The notes below the pieces were generated by a model that had not been told where the DNA came from, made no database searches, and saw nothing but the letters and a program-made list of their open reading frames with translations. A stretch of 64,000 bases of DNA from Armillaria gallica (Eukaryota > Basidiomycota > Agaricomycetes > Agaricales > Physalacriaceae): the NCBI GenBank assembly GCA_037576215.1, contig JBANDB010000005.1, forward strand, positions 5,332,001-5,396,000, given 5' to 3'. Shown here piece by piece: positions 11,501 through 25,000 of this stretch. How positions within the stretch are numbered: position 1 is the first letter of the stretch; the number at the start of each line of letters is the position of its first letter. The position numbers were made by a program, and so were the translations under genes.

Positions 11501-14500
11501 CGCAAAAAACAAGACTTGTTTTAGAATAAACGTAATCTTTGCTGATATTTCCTTCGTAAGGAAACAGAGTTAATACCTATTGGATCGACGCATCAGGCGT
11601 GGACAAATAGTCAAATGAATGTGATTCATACCCTTGGTCTCATGGTAGAAGGAAAAACGCGGCGAAATATTCTTCACCGATCCCAATTTCAGTCGATCGA
11701 TAGCCATTCCCTCGAACAGCCAATAGGCAGAGCTATAGTCGCTTAACATGTCCATCCGAGCTGGCTGAGTGTATCGGCTCAGCGATGACAGAAGAAACAG
11801 AGGCAGAAGACGACTCCTCTGAACAGTCAGTCGTCGACATGCTGGCTTCGGGTGACGAGTTCTGCTTGCAAGGACCATACCACTCATCTCTCTTGCAGAG
11901 CTTCCCCATACGATTATCAGAACGTGGAAGCAGTTTTAGGAGGACCGGCTATCATCCCATCGGTCGCTTCACGCACTCGGAGGCGAACACAGATCTGAGC
12001 GCCTAAGTCGGAAGATGACAAGAAGGCTGTTTCCCCTATTGCTCACTATCCATACTAAGTATGCATCTTGCGGCGAAGTGTATACCGCGCATGATATCAA
12101 CGAGAGAGAGAGGCGATAGGAGTAGACAGCACCAGTACGACATCTCGTACGTGTAGCCACCACTGGCCTCAACTTTCTTGTATCTCGATGATGGTGATGT
12201 AGCTAGGACATACTCTAGTAGCGATGTCCGTACATTCGAAGGGGTATGTGACAAGAAGGGAGAGGGGGAGCCAGTGAAGTCATGTCTTGTCGCAGGTTGA
12301 AGATACTAGGTCTCCGAGGATGGTGGCGTGCTAAATTGACGGGAGATGGATGTGGCCAGAACTGAGAAGGAGGGCACTAAGATGCTATCCGTCCCCTCCG
12401 AGCGATCGATCGTCGACTAGATACGAAGCTAAAACAACGAGGTGGCAACCACGTCTCTTCACAGCAATCACAGCATCTTCTTCATCTCCGCGCCATCCTT
12501 GGCCGCATAAATCGACGACATCCCCTGAGAACGGCGGTCGTGTGAGCGACGAGATGTTGTTGCGATCGTGGCATCTACGTCCCAGATCTTGCAGACTCGT
12601 ACAGGCATCGCATCACGCAAGAGGGAACGGAGTGAGTAGCGAGCTCGATGCATGACTTTATGATCCATGCGACCTCTGCCGGCACGAACTCCATCTGCTC
12701 TGTAAAACACCTCCGTCGATCATTTGGGCCTGCGAGCTGAAAGTCGGTACTCGAGGCTCGCAACCGCCCACGATGCCCTTGGCCCACGATGCCCTTGGAT
12801 GCATGGTGCGCGCACTCGACGGCTGGAGGGGAACGACATGAGATGAAAGACATCGACGAGATGAAAAGGGAAGGCTTACAGGGATATGTTTTATCAAGAA
12901 AGTGAAGGCCATATCGTATCATCTCTCAAATTTCCATGCTAATTTATTTTTCTCCTTCCGCTGGGCTTTGCCAACTGCACTCTCTAAGCCTGTACCGTTT
13001 TGATGAGGCGGAGGCGGCATCGGTAAAACAGTGTACGTTGACCTGGAGACAAACGTTAGCTTGGAACGAGGGTAGACGGTCAAGGTAGACGTACTCAGTG
13101 GACGAATTCCTTCATGATGTTTTTTCCGCGTCTTCATCCTCCAGTGACTGGACGCCCTCATCTGCAAGCATCTTCCACGTTCCTCGCATGAGTACTTCTG
13201 GCTCGGCCCACACATTGATAATCGTCTCTGCTCCCTCACCCACATACACGCCCTGGATAAAGCCGAACACAGCCTCATACTCACTTTCAGTTTGCGCGAT
13301 ACAAAGCAAAAGTGGAAAGAAGTTGTCGATTATCGTGGACTGGGACTCTGGAAGAGGTGAAGGTTGGTGGAGTATCAACAGTGGATATGTCCGGCGCTGG
13401 ATGTACACCAATCAAAATCGACCTCGGAAACATCGAAGATTCAGCACAGTCGCCGAGCATGGCAGCGTTCCCAACGTGTTCATGGACACGGTGTCATGGT
13501 GCGAGGAAGTGGAGCACACGCGAATAAGCATGTAGACATCGTGGTAGCACCATGGTAGCGCAATGGTAGCGTCAAGGCCACCGGCAACACAATTCGAGAA
13601 ATGTGGTATTGTTCGAGTCGTGTATTGCGCGAACCTTAATCGATTGTTCTTGCTAGCGCGCCTGAAAAAAGGGAGAATAGTTCGGGGTCTGCAGGCATCT
13701 GCATCGCGTCGAGTGCTGGTGAAGGTTCAGAAGGTTCAAAAATGGAGTCAGTATCGCATGAAGATCGTCGAAGAGAAAGAAGCATAGCGTGGGAATGCAC
13801 AAAATGTTCTCTCGCTTTACGTCCTGACGTAAGAATAATTATCTTTTCTTTTTATTTCCTCCTCGTTATCATCTTTCTTAGCGAGTGATACAACCACGGA
13901 ACGCAGTCTACGAATTCGAAATACTGGAAAGGCGCAACACAAACCATTGGTGTTGTGCCGGATGTCTGCACCTTCTTCACCTCCGTCTGCTCCTCCCTCG
14001 AGCAAAGCTATCCTTTCCGCTCTTGCACAGAATACGTTTGGCCTTGGGAAGCACCAGTCTTCGACCGCAAATCACTTAAGAACCCGTTCCATTCTCCACT
14101 GCCGACTCCCCATGAACGGTTCAGAGAAGTAACGATATGGTGAGCAAGGCGCGATTCCATTGTGGACTAACGTGGTGAAGATCAATAACGGAGCGGAGCA
14201 GGGAAGCGTGAGCGTGGTCGTTGACAAGGTGGATTGCGATGTCAGATGAGGAGAGCGGTACCAGGCTTCGTGAGTTCTGCTTTTCCTTGCCACAAAATTA
14301 TAATACACGCTCATCAAAAGGCTTCGCAGCAAACACGGTCTGGGGGGACGGAGCATTGGTGCATTGAGGGAATGACAACGGGCACATGAAAGTGCGTAGA
14401 CACTGTATTCGGAGCCGCGCTTTCCTCATGACCGTGTCTATCGTCGAGGTCTTTGGAAGAGGGCTTGGTTTAGAATAAAGGCGAGCTTCGCTCCCATTTC

Positions 14501-17500
14501 CTAGACAGAAAATACCTATTGGAGCAAAGTGTCAGCTCGAGCCAAGAAGACAAACAGACACGAAACGTACCGTGGTTATCTCTCCGGCACAATAAGACAA
14601 AGTCTTCTTCACCAATGCTGATTGATGTCTTCGAAATGTCGCAAGGTAGAATGGTTCGTTGGAAGTATCCTTCCGTCCGAGCTGATGGAGGTTTAGATAT
14701 CTATCGACTCGTTGATGGTGGCGCAGAGCCAACTCAAAGCCATAACCTTCATATCAAGTTCACATACAGATCCGGCCCGTCAAAAACGGGACCTCTCATC
14801 GATTGACACTGCCCTTGCATCCACCAAGCTGCACATAGTCTTCAATGCTTTGTAAAAGGGAGAGAAGAATACAACCCCGATTCGCAGGCGATGACGGAGG
14901 GCTTCACCATCGTAGCAAATTGACGAGAGGACTGTCTCCCTAAAGCATGCACTTTGCGATGACGGGATACCATCGAAAGGAGGGCCGATTGACTCTCGAT
15001 TGAGCCACGCATGCTAACCATACACGTATTTCCTGGCCCCGGTCATACTTCTGACCATATCGGAGCCACGACCCTCGAATTCGATGTAGTCGGCAATCGT
15101 GCGGAGAGATGCGTGATCAGAGGATATTAGAAAAGTGAGGCAGGTGAACAGAATCAGGTCCTTGGCTGTAAAACCGCACCTCAAAGTTCGTAGGCTGAAG
15201 ATATGGTGGTGTGTGGAATGGTGTGGATGTAGGAAGCTAAGACGCTATCCGTCCCTTCTAATTATCGCCGATCCTGGCAGAACAACGCGTCAGACCTAGA
15301 TACGAGAGTCGAAACAATAAGGATACTACGCACTGTATCTTTCTCCAGCAAAAAAGTCGTCGTCTTCACAAATCACCTCTGCGCCATATCCTTGGCCGGA
15401 GACAAATGGTCGATATCTCTTCGAAATGGCGGGGATGCGAGCGTGGGCTGGTGCGAGCGTCGTAAGTATTTGCAGGTTTGTACATCATATCACGGACGAG
15501 GTAAAAATGGGAGCTCGGAACATGGTGTCCCGTATACAAGCTCCGGGAGCATCTCCGACATCAATAGTTTGAGTTGACGATGCCGTGGATTTGTGGAATA
15601 CAGACTTGGGAGTCCTTATAAGGCTGAGGTACGGGTTTGCAGACGTAGGTGAACGGGAACAGGTCTTTTTGGGTTCTCAGTAAGAAATCGACGAGGTAAG
15701 AAGAGAAGGCTTACAACACCACAGCGCAGAAAGGGATATCGCCGCAGTCGCCACAGTCGTCCACCGTTGGGTATTGACCGGGGTCAAGGAAGAAAAGCTT
15801 GCCCTGAGGGTCGATTATCCATGTCGTGGCACCTATTTCCTTCAGCGGAGCTCCTTTCTCTCAGGCTGACGATGTCGCTGGGGTGAACGAGCTTATATTG
15901 ATAGTCGTTAATGCAGGAAAGAGACTGGCCGAGTACGATGATGACAATGAGAGTACAGGGCGTTCGACGAGAGTAAAGAGCCGCCATCCGCCTCTGCTAC
16001 TGGTGATTGTCTGAATCCTTCGCTGTCGTCGAGGGCCCAGCATGGTCGTCGGCAGGTGTTGCATGTCGTCGTTGGATAAACAAGTGGCCGTCATCTGATT
16101 CTGTCACATAATGAGAACACAAAGAAGGAAATCAAAAAATAACAATGCACGATTCCTACGCCGTTCTTCCCAACAGATAATCGCCCAGGATAGGACGTGT
16201 AAGCTCTCGCATGAAGGTCGGGGAAGAGAAACAAGCATAGCGTGAGAATGTACAAGGTATTCTTCTGCCTTACGTCCTATGAGATAAAAATATTAATATT
16301 TCTTTTTATTTCTCGTTGCCTAGCTAGGGATACATGTTGAACCAACGCCAGACATGGACACGAGTCCTCAAACTAGCAATCCGATGAGAATCTGATGGTT
16401 TGTGGAAGGTGCGGTTACTCTAGCATGCACTGATCTGCAACACTGAATAAGAACAACACACCCATCAGCGTTATTCTCGACGTCTGCACCCTTTTCACCC
16501 CCATCTGATGTTCCATCGAGCCGAGCCATACCTATTCCCTATTACACAAAACACTCTTCACCGCGCCAGTCTTCTCCCACTGCCAACAGTCGGTCAAAAA
16601 ACCATGTTTCGTCCGGTGGGACACGATGCCGTGCTGGATCGGGATGGCACGTATCAACATCAGGCTGGGCTGACGGGGTGGGGATGGAGGGAGGAAGCGC
16701 GAGCGTGATCGGCGAGCTAGTGGGTCACTGTCGTAAAGCTGTTGCGAACGGTGTACAGGACAAAAACAGTCCCAAGTGCGGTAAGCTCTGGTTTCTTCGC
16801 CGCAAAATTGATCCATGCCCATCAAAGTACTTCGTAGTAGCGAACACAGAGTGCGGGTGCACAAGGGGATCATAGCGGGCACTGTTACACATGTAGATAT
16901 CGTATTTTCAGAGCCTTGCGCTCTTTGTAAGGATGCCATGGCATGGTGCTTTCGCTCGCGACTATCAATGCTCGTCTCGGAGGGCTTGGTTTAGAATGGA
17001 GGCAATTCTTATCATTAGTTCGTTTAAAAAGACACTGTAAATGCCTATCGGAACGAAGCATTAGTTATAGTCAATCAATCAAGCAATGCTACGTACGATG
17101 GATATCCTGTCAGCAAGATAAGACGAAGCCTTCACCAATGTTGCTCGATGCCTTCTTAACGATTGATGCTGCCTCCGCATTCACCGAGCTCTATTCCAGT
17201 TGCACATGAAGCCTTGACTGCTCTGTGTAGGGAGAGGAGAACAACTCCGGCTTGCAGCCTTAATGAGAGAATCGTCTCCCCCAGCCATACGAAGCAGGTA
17301 CCTCGCGACGACAGTACACCATCGAAAGAACGGGTGCCTGCCTGTCGATTGAACCACGTAGAACCAACCTCGGATTTCGTATCCGCCGAACCCCAGCCCG
17401 TGTCCCTTTCCGTTCCTCCGGCCAGTTTGAGAAACGCTTGGGATCCTTCACACCCCAACGACTACGGTGGGAAGAGCACACGTCCTAGCGATAACGACGA

Positions 17501-18720
17501 CGGTGTCCGCGCATCCGAGGGGATGTGATAGCAAGACGTTGCAAAGGTGACGCCGGCGAACAGAGTCCTGGCTTGATTATGAAAGCGCGTCTCGAGGTTT
17601 GTGGGTTGGATATGGCAATAACCAAAATGGCGGGATATGGATGGTAATCTTGGAGAGGTAAGATCCTTCGACATGGTTATCCCCGAATCTGGCAGAACGA
17701 CACGTCAGGTCTTGAAACGAAGGCAAACAAGATACGTACTGCAAGTCTTTTCACAGAAAAAAACCACTTCGCCATCGTCTCTGCGGCGTATCCTTGGACG
17801 ACGTCTCTTCAAAACGGCGGGTATGCGAAGATAGGGTGGCAGACATTCGGGGGTTCGTACGCGCATAGTATCTCGTAGGAGGTGACCGGTAAACATGCGA
17901 GCTCAAGTCCCGCTGGCACCGTGCCATTCGAGCACCGGGAGCATCTCCGACGTCGATAATCGGAGCCAATGAGTCCAGCGGCTGACGACGGCATGGATTG
18001 GTGGAGGCCAGAGTTCGTCCTTGTAGGGCAGCGGTCTGGATGTGTGAACGGGAATAGGTCTTTAGGTTTTCAGGGAGAAATCGACGAGGAAAGAAGAGAA
18101 AGCTTACAACATCACAGTGCGGAGAAGTAGTCGTCTCAGTCATCTAACGTTGCACGGCATCCAAAACAGGTGTATGGGTTGTTGTCGAAGAAGAAACGTT
18201 GGCCCCAAAATGTGATTGTCCAGGCTGGCGAGGCTCTGCCGATTGTTTTCTCCGAGGCTGATGATGTGAGGTGGATTATTAGTCGTTAATGCAGGAAACT
18301 AGGTGGCTGGTGACGATAGGACTGGGAGAGGCTGATGGTGAGAAAGAGCACAGGGCGTTCGAAGGTGCTATCTATCCCTGCTGCTGATGACCTCCTAGAT
18401 CCTTCGCCGTCGTCGAGGGCCCAGCATAGTCGTTGGCATACATTGCTTGTTGCCGATGGAAGGAGTAGGGGAATGCTTCAAGGCTTCGAAGAACAAAGTG
18501 GCCGTCATCATTGCAGTAACAATTCTTTCGCATAATGAGAACACAAAGAAGGGAAATCAGAAAGGACGCACGATTCCTACACAGTTCTGATTCGCCCAGC
18601 ATAGACTCGCGTTCAACCACCCTCGCCCTCGCCTCGGATTCCTGCAAAATCTTGTACATTTTGGTCTACGATTTCAGAGGTGGCTGCTTCGTCAGAGAAA
18701 GAAAGGGGGAGGACGCGACA
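11500..18720. repeat. three diverged tandem units of about 2.4-2.9 kb
   Basis: Landmarks recur in the same order. tttagaat followed by tacctatt/tgcctatc and gga: near 11519, 14469 and 16989. A block with gaaggcttaca or gaaagcttaca: near 12870, 15700 and 18092. gctatccgtccc: 12382 and 15246. gaagcatagcgtg or caagcatagcgtg followed by a cttacgtcct block: 13780 and 16235. acgattcctac: 16149 and 18568. The units are too diverged for one shared open frame. Minus-strand pieces such as 16094-15861 and 13411-13112 suggest an ancestral minus-strand gene triplicated and then decayed. I did not identify its family. Confidence 0.55.
13112..13411 (-). CDS. possible exon of the tandem-unit gene (unit 1)
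   Basis: An open minus-strand frame with protein-like composition: TIIDNFFPLLLCIAQTESEY, AVFGFIQGVYVGEGAETIIN, MRGTWKMLADEGVQSLEDED. It is the best-preserved coding-looking stretch of the first tandem unit. It may be spliced to neighbouring pieces. No domain recognised; function unknown. Confidence 0.3.
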   Translation of the reverse strand: MVYIQRRTYPLLILHQPSPLPESQSTIIDNFFPLLLCIAQTESEYEAVFGFIQGVYVGEGAETIINVWAEPEVLMRGTWKMLADEGVQSLEDEDAEKTS

Positions 18721-18868
18721 CAAATATCGGTTTGATTCAAATGGTGGACGAAAGTGGTCAAGTGATGGGGCGTGGGGAAACTTGCCTCGCCCCCATCAGA
18801 TTCATATCACAACCTCGCGTTTCTTCCACTCATACACTCACCATTGACCGTACACCGTAGTAACAACA

Positions 18869-21800
18869 ATGCAAGCACCATCTCAACCTCTCACTCAGTC
18901 TCCAAGTACGGCGGCGCCTGTTCCATCTGCGATCCTTGCGCCTCCGAATCTGGCTCCTGATGATACAGATTGGATTTCGACTGCCAGTCTCACTTTCAAA
19001 GTGCTTGCTGGCGCAGGCGAACTCGATCGCACGGGCATCGCGAAGACAATTGCGAACCTTGCTCTCCCGATCCTGGATCTGGCTAAGGTGTGAATTTATG
19101 CTACTTTATGACAATATTACATACCAAAAGGCTTGTATTATTCAGAATAATAAGCAGGCATGTGATGATCTCAAGGATACCATCAAGTACCTCGATGACA
19201 TGCTCAGCTATGTCTCCGAGGAGATCAAGCTCCTTCAGGAAGGCCAATCCTTGATGGATGCTTCAACTCACCCATTGGCACGTCTACAACAAATGGGCGA
19301 TGAATTTGTCCGGTCTGTCTTTCCATTTGATCTGGTTAGATGTACAATTGATATCTGTCTTTGTGTTAGTCACCTCAAGGATCTGAAGGATGATTTGAAC
19401 AAGATCTATGGGAAGAGAGGGTACCGGGCAAAGATGAAGAAACTATTTCAAAGCAAGACTATTCTGGACCGTATTAATCAGCACAAGGTGTATGTCAAGG
19501 ATGCTCGGAACAAGTTTGTTGTATGTTTGTCCAACTGTGACTCTTGAGAGGGATATTGATTCTTCTCAAGGCAAGTGCTGTGTTGTCTACAGCCAGGCAG
19601 ATTGTAGATGTTGGTGCAAAGGTTACTGACATTCATGATCATCTGGTAAATATTCTTATTATTGTTCCATCAATGTATACTGATAATTTTATAGATGAGT
19701 CCTTCTAAGATTCAACCTGTCAAGTATGTTTCTATATATTCTTTAAAGTATATTAGTTCTCATGATAGTTCACTGATTAGTAGCATTATAGTTTCTGCTA
19801 TTCCACCACCATCTCCAACTGTTTTCATAGGTAGAGATGATTTAGTCCAAGAGGGCATAGCCAATCTTCTTGCTGACTCTCCTCATTCCATTATCATCAT
19901 GGGATTTGGAGGCATGGGCAAAACATCTCTAGCCTTGAGGATACTGAATGATGCAGCTGTACAGGCTAAATATGAGGCTTATAGATACTTCATTCCTTGT
20001 GATATAGTCTGCAGTGTTGACTGTACAGTGGAGGTTCTACTGCAGACTGTGATGAAGCAGATGAACTTGAACTTGACTGGTGATGCAGTAAAACAGCTGC
20101 ATACTATATCTAAACCAACAATTTTGGTTTTTGATAACTTTGAGACTCTTTGGGACCAAAGCAGTGATCAACGTAGTATCCAAATGCTTTTAGCACAGTT
20201 GAATTCTGTAATACAGATTACTTTGATGATTACTATGAGAGGAAGTGTTACTCCGATTGAAGATGTTAATTGGTTAATACTACCACATAATGGTCTATCA
20301 CCAGTAGATGAGTCTATATCACTAGACATCTTTAGTACTATTTCAAGACACAGTATTGATGAAAAAGCAGTTAGAGAATTGGTAAAGGAGCTGGAAGGAT
20401 GGCCATTAGCTATTACATTAATGGCTTATCAGGCTAAAATTCTTTCTCCAAAGATACTTCTTGAAAGCTGGCATCAGGAAAAAACTTTATTATTGAAAAA
20501 ACCAAGAGCTCAACCTGATCGGTTATCAAGTGTTGAAATTTCAATTCAAATAACTCTTCAATCACTATTACTTTCATCAAAGCCAAATACATTAAAGCTG
20601 TTGAGTGTAATGTGTCACTTGCCTAATGGTATTCCAACATGGAACAGTTTAATATACAAAATGCTACCAAAGGTTCCTGAACAAACTTTAATTATATCAG
20701 AATTATTACAATCTGGAATTATATATCAAGATAACAAGGAAGGGTTGAAACTATTATCACCTATTCAGGAATATCTTAAGACATACTTTCTGGAGCCAGA
20801 TACAGATATAGAAAGTCAAATTTGCCTCTTCTATGTGAATGAAATAAATAATAACAGTCTCAGATATTCAAGTTCAGGAGATAAGACAAAATTTGGTGTT
20901 TTACATTCTAAGAATATTGAATGGATATCATATAAGCTTCTGGATAATGATATTAGTGAAAAGAATTTGACAACAATTTATGACTTTTGTTATTTTCAAT
21001 ATTTAATCTGGGATTCAGATAGACTATTGAGAAAAATGATACTTGTAATAAAGCAAAAGAATATGCAAAATTTATATGCATTTGCATTGCTCTTGTTAAG
21101 CAAAAGATATTTGTTAATTAATCAGCACAAGTTAGCACAGGAATATGTATATAAAGCTATGCAGACTTTTGAAGACATTGATGACTCTCTTGGAGTAGCA
21201 CAGTGTTTGCAAAGGTTGGGAGATATTTTGCGAATGACAAATCAGTACTCAGCAGCCACTATCAAGCTAGAGAAGGCTATGCAGATGTTTGAAGATATTG
21301 ATGACTCTCTTGGAGTAGCACAGTGTTTGCAAAGGTTGGGAGATATTGTGCGAATGACAAATCAGTACTCAGCAGCCACTATCAAGCTAGAGAAGGCTAT
21401 GCAGATGTTTGAAGACATTGATGACTCCCTTGGAGTAGCACAGTGTTTGCAAAGCTTGGGAGATATTGTGCGAATGACAAATCAGTACTCAGCAGCTGCT
21501 ACCAAGCTAGAGAAGGCTATGCAGATGTTTGAAGACATTGATGACTCCCTTGGAGTAGCACAGTGTTTGCAAAGCTTGGGAGATATTTTGCGAATGACAG
21601 ATCAATACTCAGCAGCCACTATGAAGCTAGAGAAGGCTATGCAAATGTTTGAAGACATTGATGACTTCCTTGGAGCAGCACAGTGTTTGCAAAGGTTGGG
21701 AGATATTTTGCAAATGACAGATCAATACTTAGCAGCCACTATGAAGCTAGAGAAGGCTATGCAAATGTTTGAAGACATTGATGACTCCCTTGGAGCAGCA

Positions 21801-22085
21801 CAGTGTTTGCAAAGCTTAGGAGATATTTTGCGAATGACAGATCAATACTCAGCAGCCACTATGAAGCTAGAGAAGGCTATGCAGATGTTTGAAGACATTG
21901 ATCACTCCCTTGGAGTAGCACAGTGTTGGCAAAGCTTGGGAGATATTTTGCAAATGACAGATCAATACTCAGCAGCCACTATGAAGCTAGAAAAGGCTAT
22001 GCAGATGTTTGAAGACATTGATCACTCCCTTGGAGCAGCACAGTGTTTGCAAAGCTTAGGAGATATTTTGCAAATGACAGATTAA
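18869..22085 (+). CDS. NOD-like receptor: helical N-terminus, NB-ARC STAND NTPase, TPR repeats
   Basis: Exons read as 18869-19087, 19146-19312, 19370-19520, 19571-19645 and 19695-22085. Residues 1 to about 200 are alpha-helical (WISTASLTFKVLAGAGELDR; KQACDDLKDTIKYLDDMLSY; LKDLKDDLNKIYGKRG), resembling MLKL/HeLo-like four-helix domains that execute cell death in other fungal NLRs; that match is inference. Then comes the NB-ARC core: Walker A GFGGMGKTSLA, Walker B ILVFDNFETLWD, sensor ITMRGS, GLPL-like EGWPLAI, then KLLSPIQEYLK. The C-terminus is a TPR array of exact 40-residue units (21136-22085). Fungal NLRs with such internally identical repeats act in allorecognition and immunity; the ligand is unknown. 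The last unit ends at TAA where all other units have CAA, so the protein may be truncated. The large exon is clearly more AT-rich than exons 1-4 and the neighbours. Confidence 0.8.
21136..22085 (+). repeat. 120-bp tandem repeat array encoding TPR units
   Basis: Eight occurrences of the unit at an exact 120-base period (the atgac or atcac of each unit begins at 21181, 21301, 21421, 21541, 21661, 21781, 21901 and 22021); the last is incomplete. Each unit encodes a 40-residue TPR with LG.AQCLQ.LGDI..MT.QY.AAT and KLEKAMQMFEDID. Variation is confined to few positions: V/A in LGVAQ, R/S in QRLGD, R/Q in LRM, N/D in TNQ, I/M in TIK, D/H in DDS. Near identity at the DNA level indicates recent unit shuffling or conversion. 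Confidence 0.95.
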
Positions 22086-25000
22086 TACTCAGCAGGTACT
22101 ATGCTTTGGCTTTGAGTGCGTGGACCTGGCATGGCAGAATTTCATCAAAGAATCTTGTGGTACAGAGATTATCAGTACCAAGAATGCATGAAAGTGTACA
22201 AAAGACACACTTTGTATCCATATATAGTGCACCTCTATACAGATTGCATGTTCTTCCAGTTGTACTAGTAGAATAACTGAGCTCCATTCTGCTCTGCAAG
22301 AAACCCCTACCGGAATTTCCGAGTAGATGCCTGGATTTCCAATGACATTGGAACTGAATATTCGTGAACGAGACCTACAATAGAGATAGTAGTACTGAAT
22401 TGAACAAGAATAGGAACATCACGTACCTATGAGTTCACGTTTCACTATTCGTCCTATTCAAGAAATAGCCAAGGATCTTGCTTCATAAATCTTGACATCT
22501 GATGTAGCCAACAGATAGAGTCGAACGAGCAGCACAGTTTTGGTACAAGCGAAAGAGGAAGTCAGCATCCGATCACAGATCCAATGACTCCCAAAGTGGT
22601 ATTTGACTTGATTTCAGCAACCACTGCTCATATGACTGTCTTGCATTCCACAAGGTATGTCTCTTCTTTGTAAATTCATTTTAATATTCGCTCTACATGA
22701 GGGGATTGTCTACTTTTGCTAGAAACAACCTGTGTCCAATGAAATACGCGTGATGATGCACTTTTTGCATCAATTTTGACCTCGGGACGACCTCTATAGA
22801 GATTCAACAACTTGCTGGACCCTGCACAATGTGTCAGTCATTAATGAAGACTTTGGACCGAGAGACCGACGCGTCATAAATCATGATGTTGAGCTGCAAC
22901 CCTGAGCTTGAATAGGAGCCCTATGTTTACTGGTCAGTTTTCTTTCTTCATGCAATTTGGGGCTTCAAAAATAGACTGAGATTTTATTTTACAGTTACAT
23001 AAAGCCTATGTGATATGCTGTGAGGATCCCTGAGGGTGATGACATATGAGAATACCTATTAACAACACCCTGGTACGTTCTTCAACCTCTGTAACACATG
23101 GTGTGGGACTTTGAATACATTCAGAAAGGTAGTAATATATTCCCATGACGATATTACTTGGACAACAGTGGCTAGCCCTCACACTCAAGGCCCATCCGGC
23201 TGGATATTGAAGCGAGAATACCAACAGCATGTAAGTTGCGTATCTCCTCATTTCAAAGTTCACAAATTCATTCGGCTCCAAGACATCCCTGCGGCATACT
23301 CAGGGTCACATCTCCAACGTTTCTCCGACCCGTGCCTGCCCCAAAAGCAACGTGAAGTTTGGAAGGTTTCCCGGTGCGTACATTCTATTTCCTTACATTT
23401 GCTAAACATCAAACATTACACCAGGCTACGAGAGGATCGGCTGGGAGCAGGGGTGGGCATGCCAGAAACTCGGCTCACACGCAACAACGTACGTACTAAA
23501 TGCAATACGATGCGGGGACCTCGTTCAGTCTTTGATCTGTTTTTTGCAGATCTTCCAATTTTCGGGTGACGCAGATTTAAATGTCCGCCATTCACATGGT
23601 TACTCATCAGAAGAGTTCATTTCTCCATGCTTTTCATGTAGTCTAGGCCTACATGAAAGGTTTAAATATGAGGTATGTTCACCCATTGTCCTCATCATCC
23701 CATTCTTTCCTACTTTCCCCCCTCCTCTAGCCTTTCTTCTCTCCCCCCTCTTATACCTTGCATCCACTAGTCATCTCCTCATCGTTGCAGATGCTTTCGA
23801 CTGCTCATTGGAGCTAGCCGTCTCGTCGTCGACTTGGTCAGGGTACGATGCATTTTGGTCTCATGACTGGAATCATCGGATTTGGACCGGGGTTTTCTTT
23901 GTTGATTTCATGGCTCTGACAGTGACCATGAAGATGATGGCAAGGTCGCTGTCCACGATGGTGCATTGCATTATTTCTCTTGATTACCTCTCTTTTTTGA
24001 TCTTGTGTAGGCCTCCTCAATTTTGTATCTGGTGGTACATGCACTCGCTGTCAGCAGAATTGATACAGCACCAGGTATGGGGTCCTCAGTATGCTGCTAT
24101 TCTACCAGCTAACGGTGTTGTTCACTCGGTAAGAGGGTACTGAAGGCACACAATGGTGATCATCACAACTCTGCACAAATGTTTGCTCTCGATTCCATGT
24201 ACGTCGCTTTTGCTTCATTGCCTTTGCACTCGCTTATGCATTGTTACAGGACTCTAGTATTCTGGTACTCGTCGGGAACATTATCCATGGTAATCACATA
24301 GGTATGACTCACTGCTTGGATTCGGCAGAGATAGGACTCAGAAGGGGGTAGTACTTGGTTAAAAAGGTATGCGTGCTACCTTTTGATTTACTTTCTGATT
24401 GCTTCAACTCTGCTGCAGTCATTCTCTTTGACCGGCCATGACAATGGCCGATCTCAGGGGCTCCCGTAGATCTTGGGAGACGGGCCATTTGTCTTCAGAC
24501 AGACTGTAAAGGTAAGGATAAGTATATTGGAGAAAGATGGGCACTGATCTTGACCGTAGCCATTGCAAAAATACGTGCTGAGCATGCTGGAGGATGGATG
24601 TGAGGTGGTCCAGGAAGATGGAAGAAGTTTGCAATGACTTGGTTTGACTGTTAGGGTTCTAGTCGCTTGCTCCAAGGTATGTTGCTTTTTTTGCCATCAT
24701 TTTCACTGGCTAACGCACCGTCGGGTATCACAGAACTCGGGGAATTTGTCAGTCTTCGGGATATGCAAGGTACTGACGGTGATAGTGAGTCTGTTCATTT
24801 CCTTTTGTTTTTGTTTCTGACAGCTTCAAGGTTTGGTTGGACATGGCGTGCATGCAACATCCTGGATCCAGCCCCCGGTATCTGGCTTGCACAGTGATGG
24901 AAGACCGTCACCAGGTTTGAACGCGATATCCGGTCATCCATCCACCGAGACGAAGTGTGTATGGACAACTGCCTTCTGTAACCTGACCTCGGGACGATTG

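Noticed and set aside
21136..22085. CRISPR-like or satellite array
   Set aside because: The repeats are contiguous 120-base coding units without spacers and encode TPR motifs in frame.
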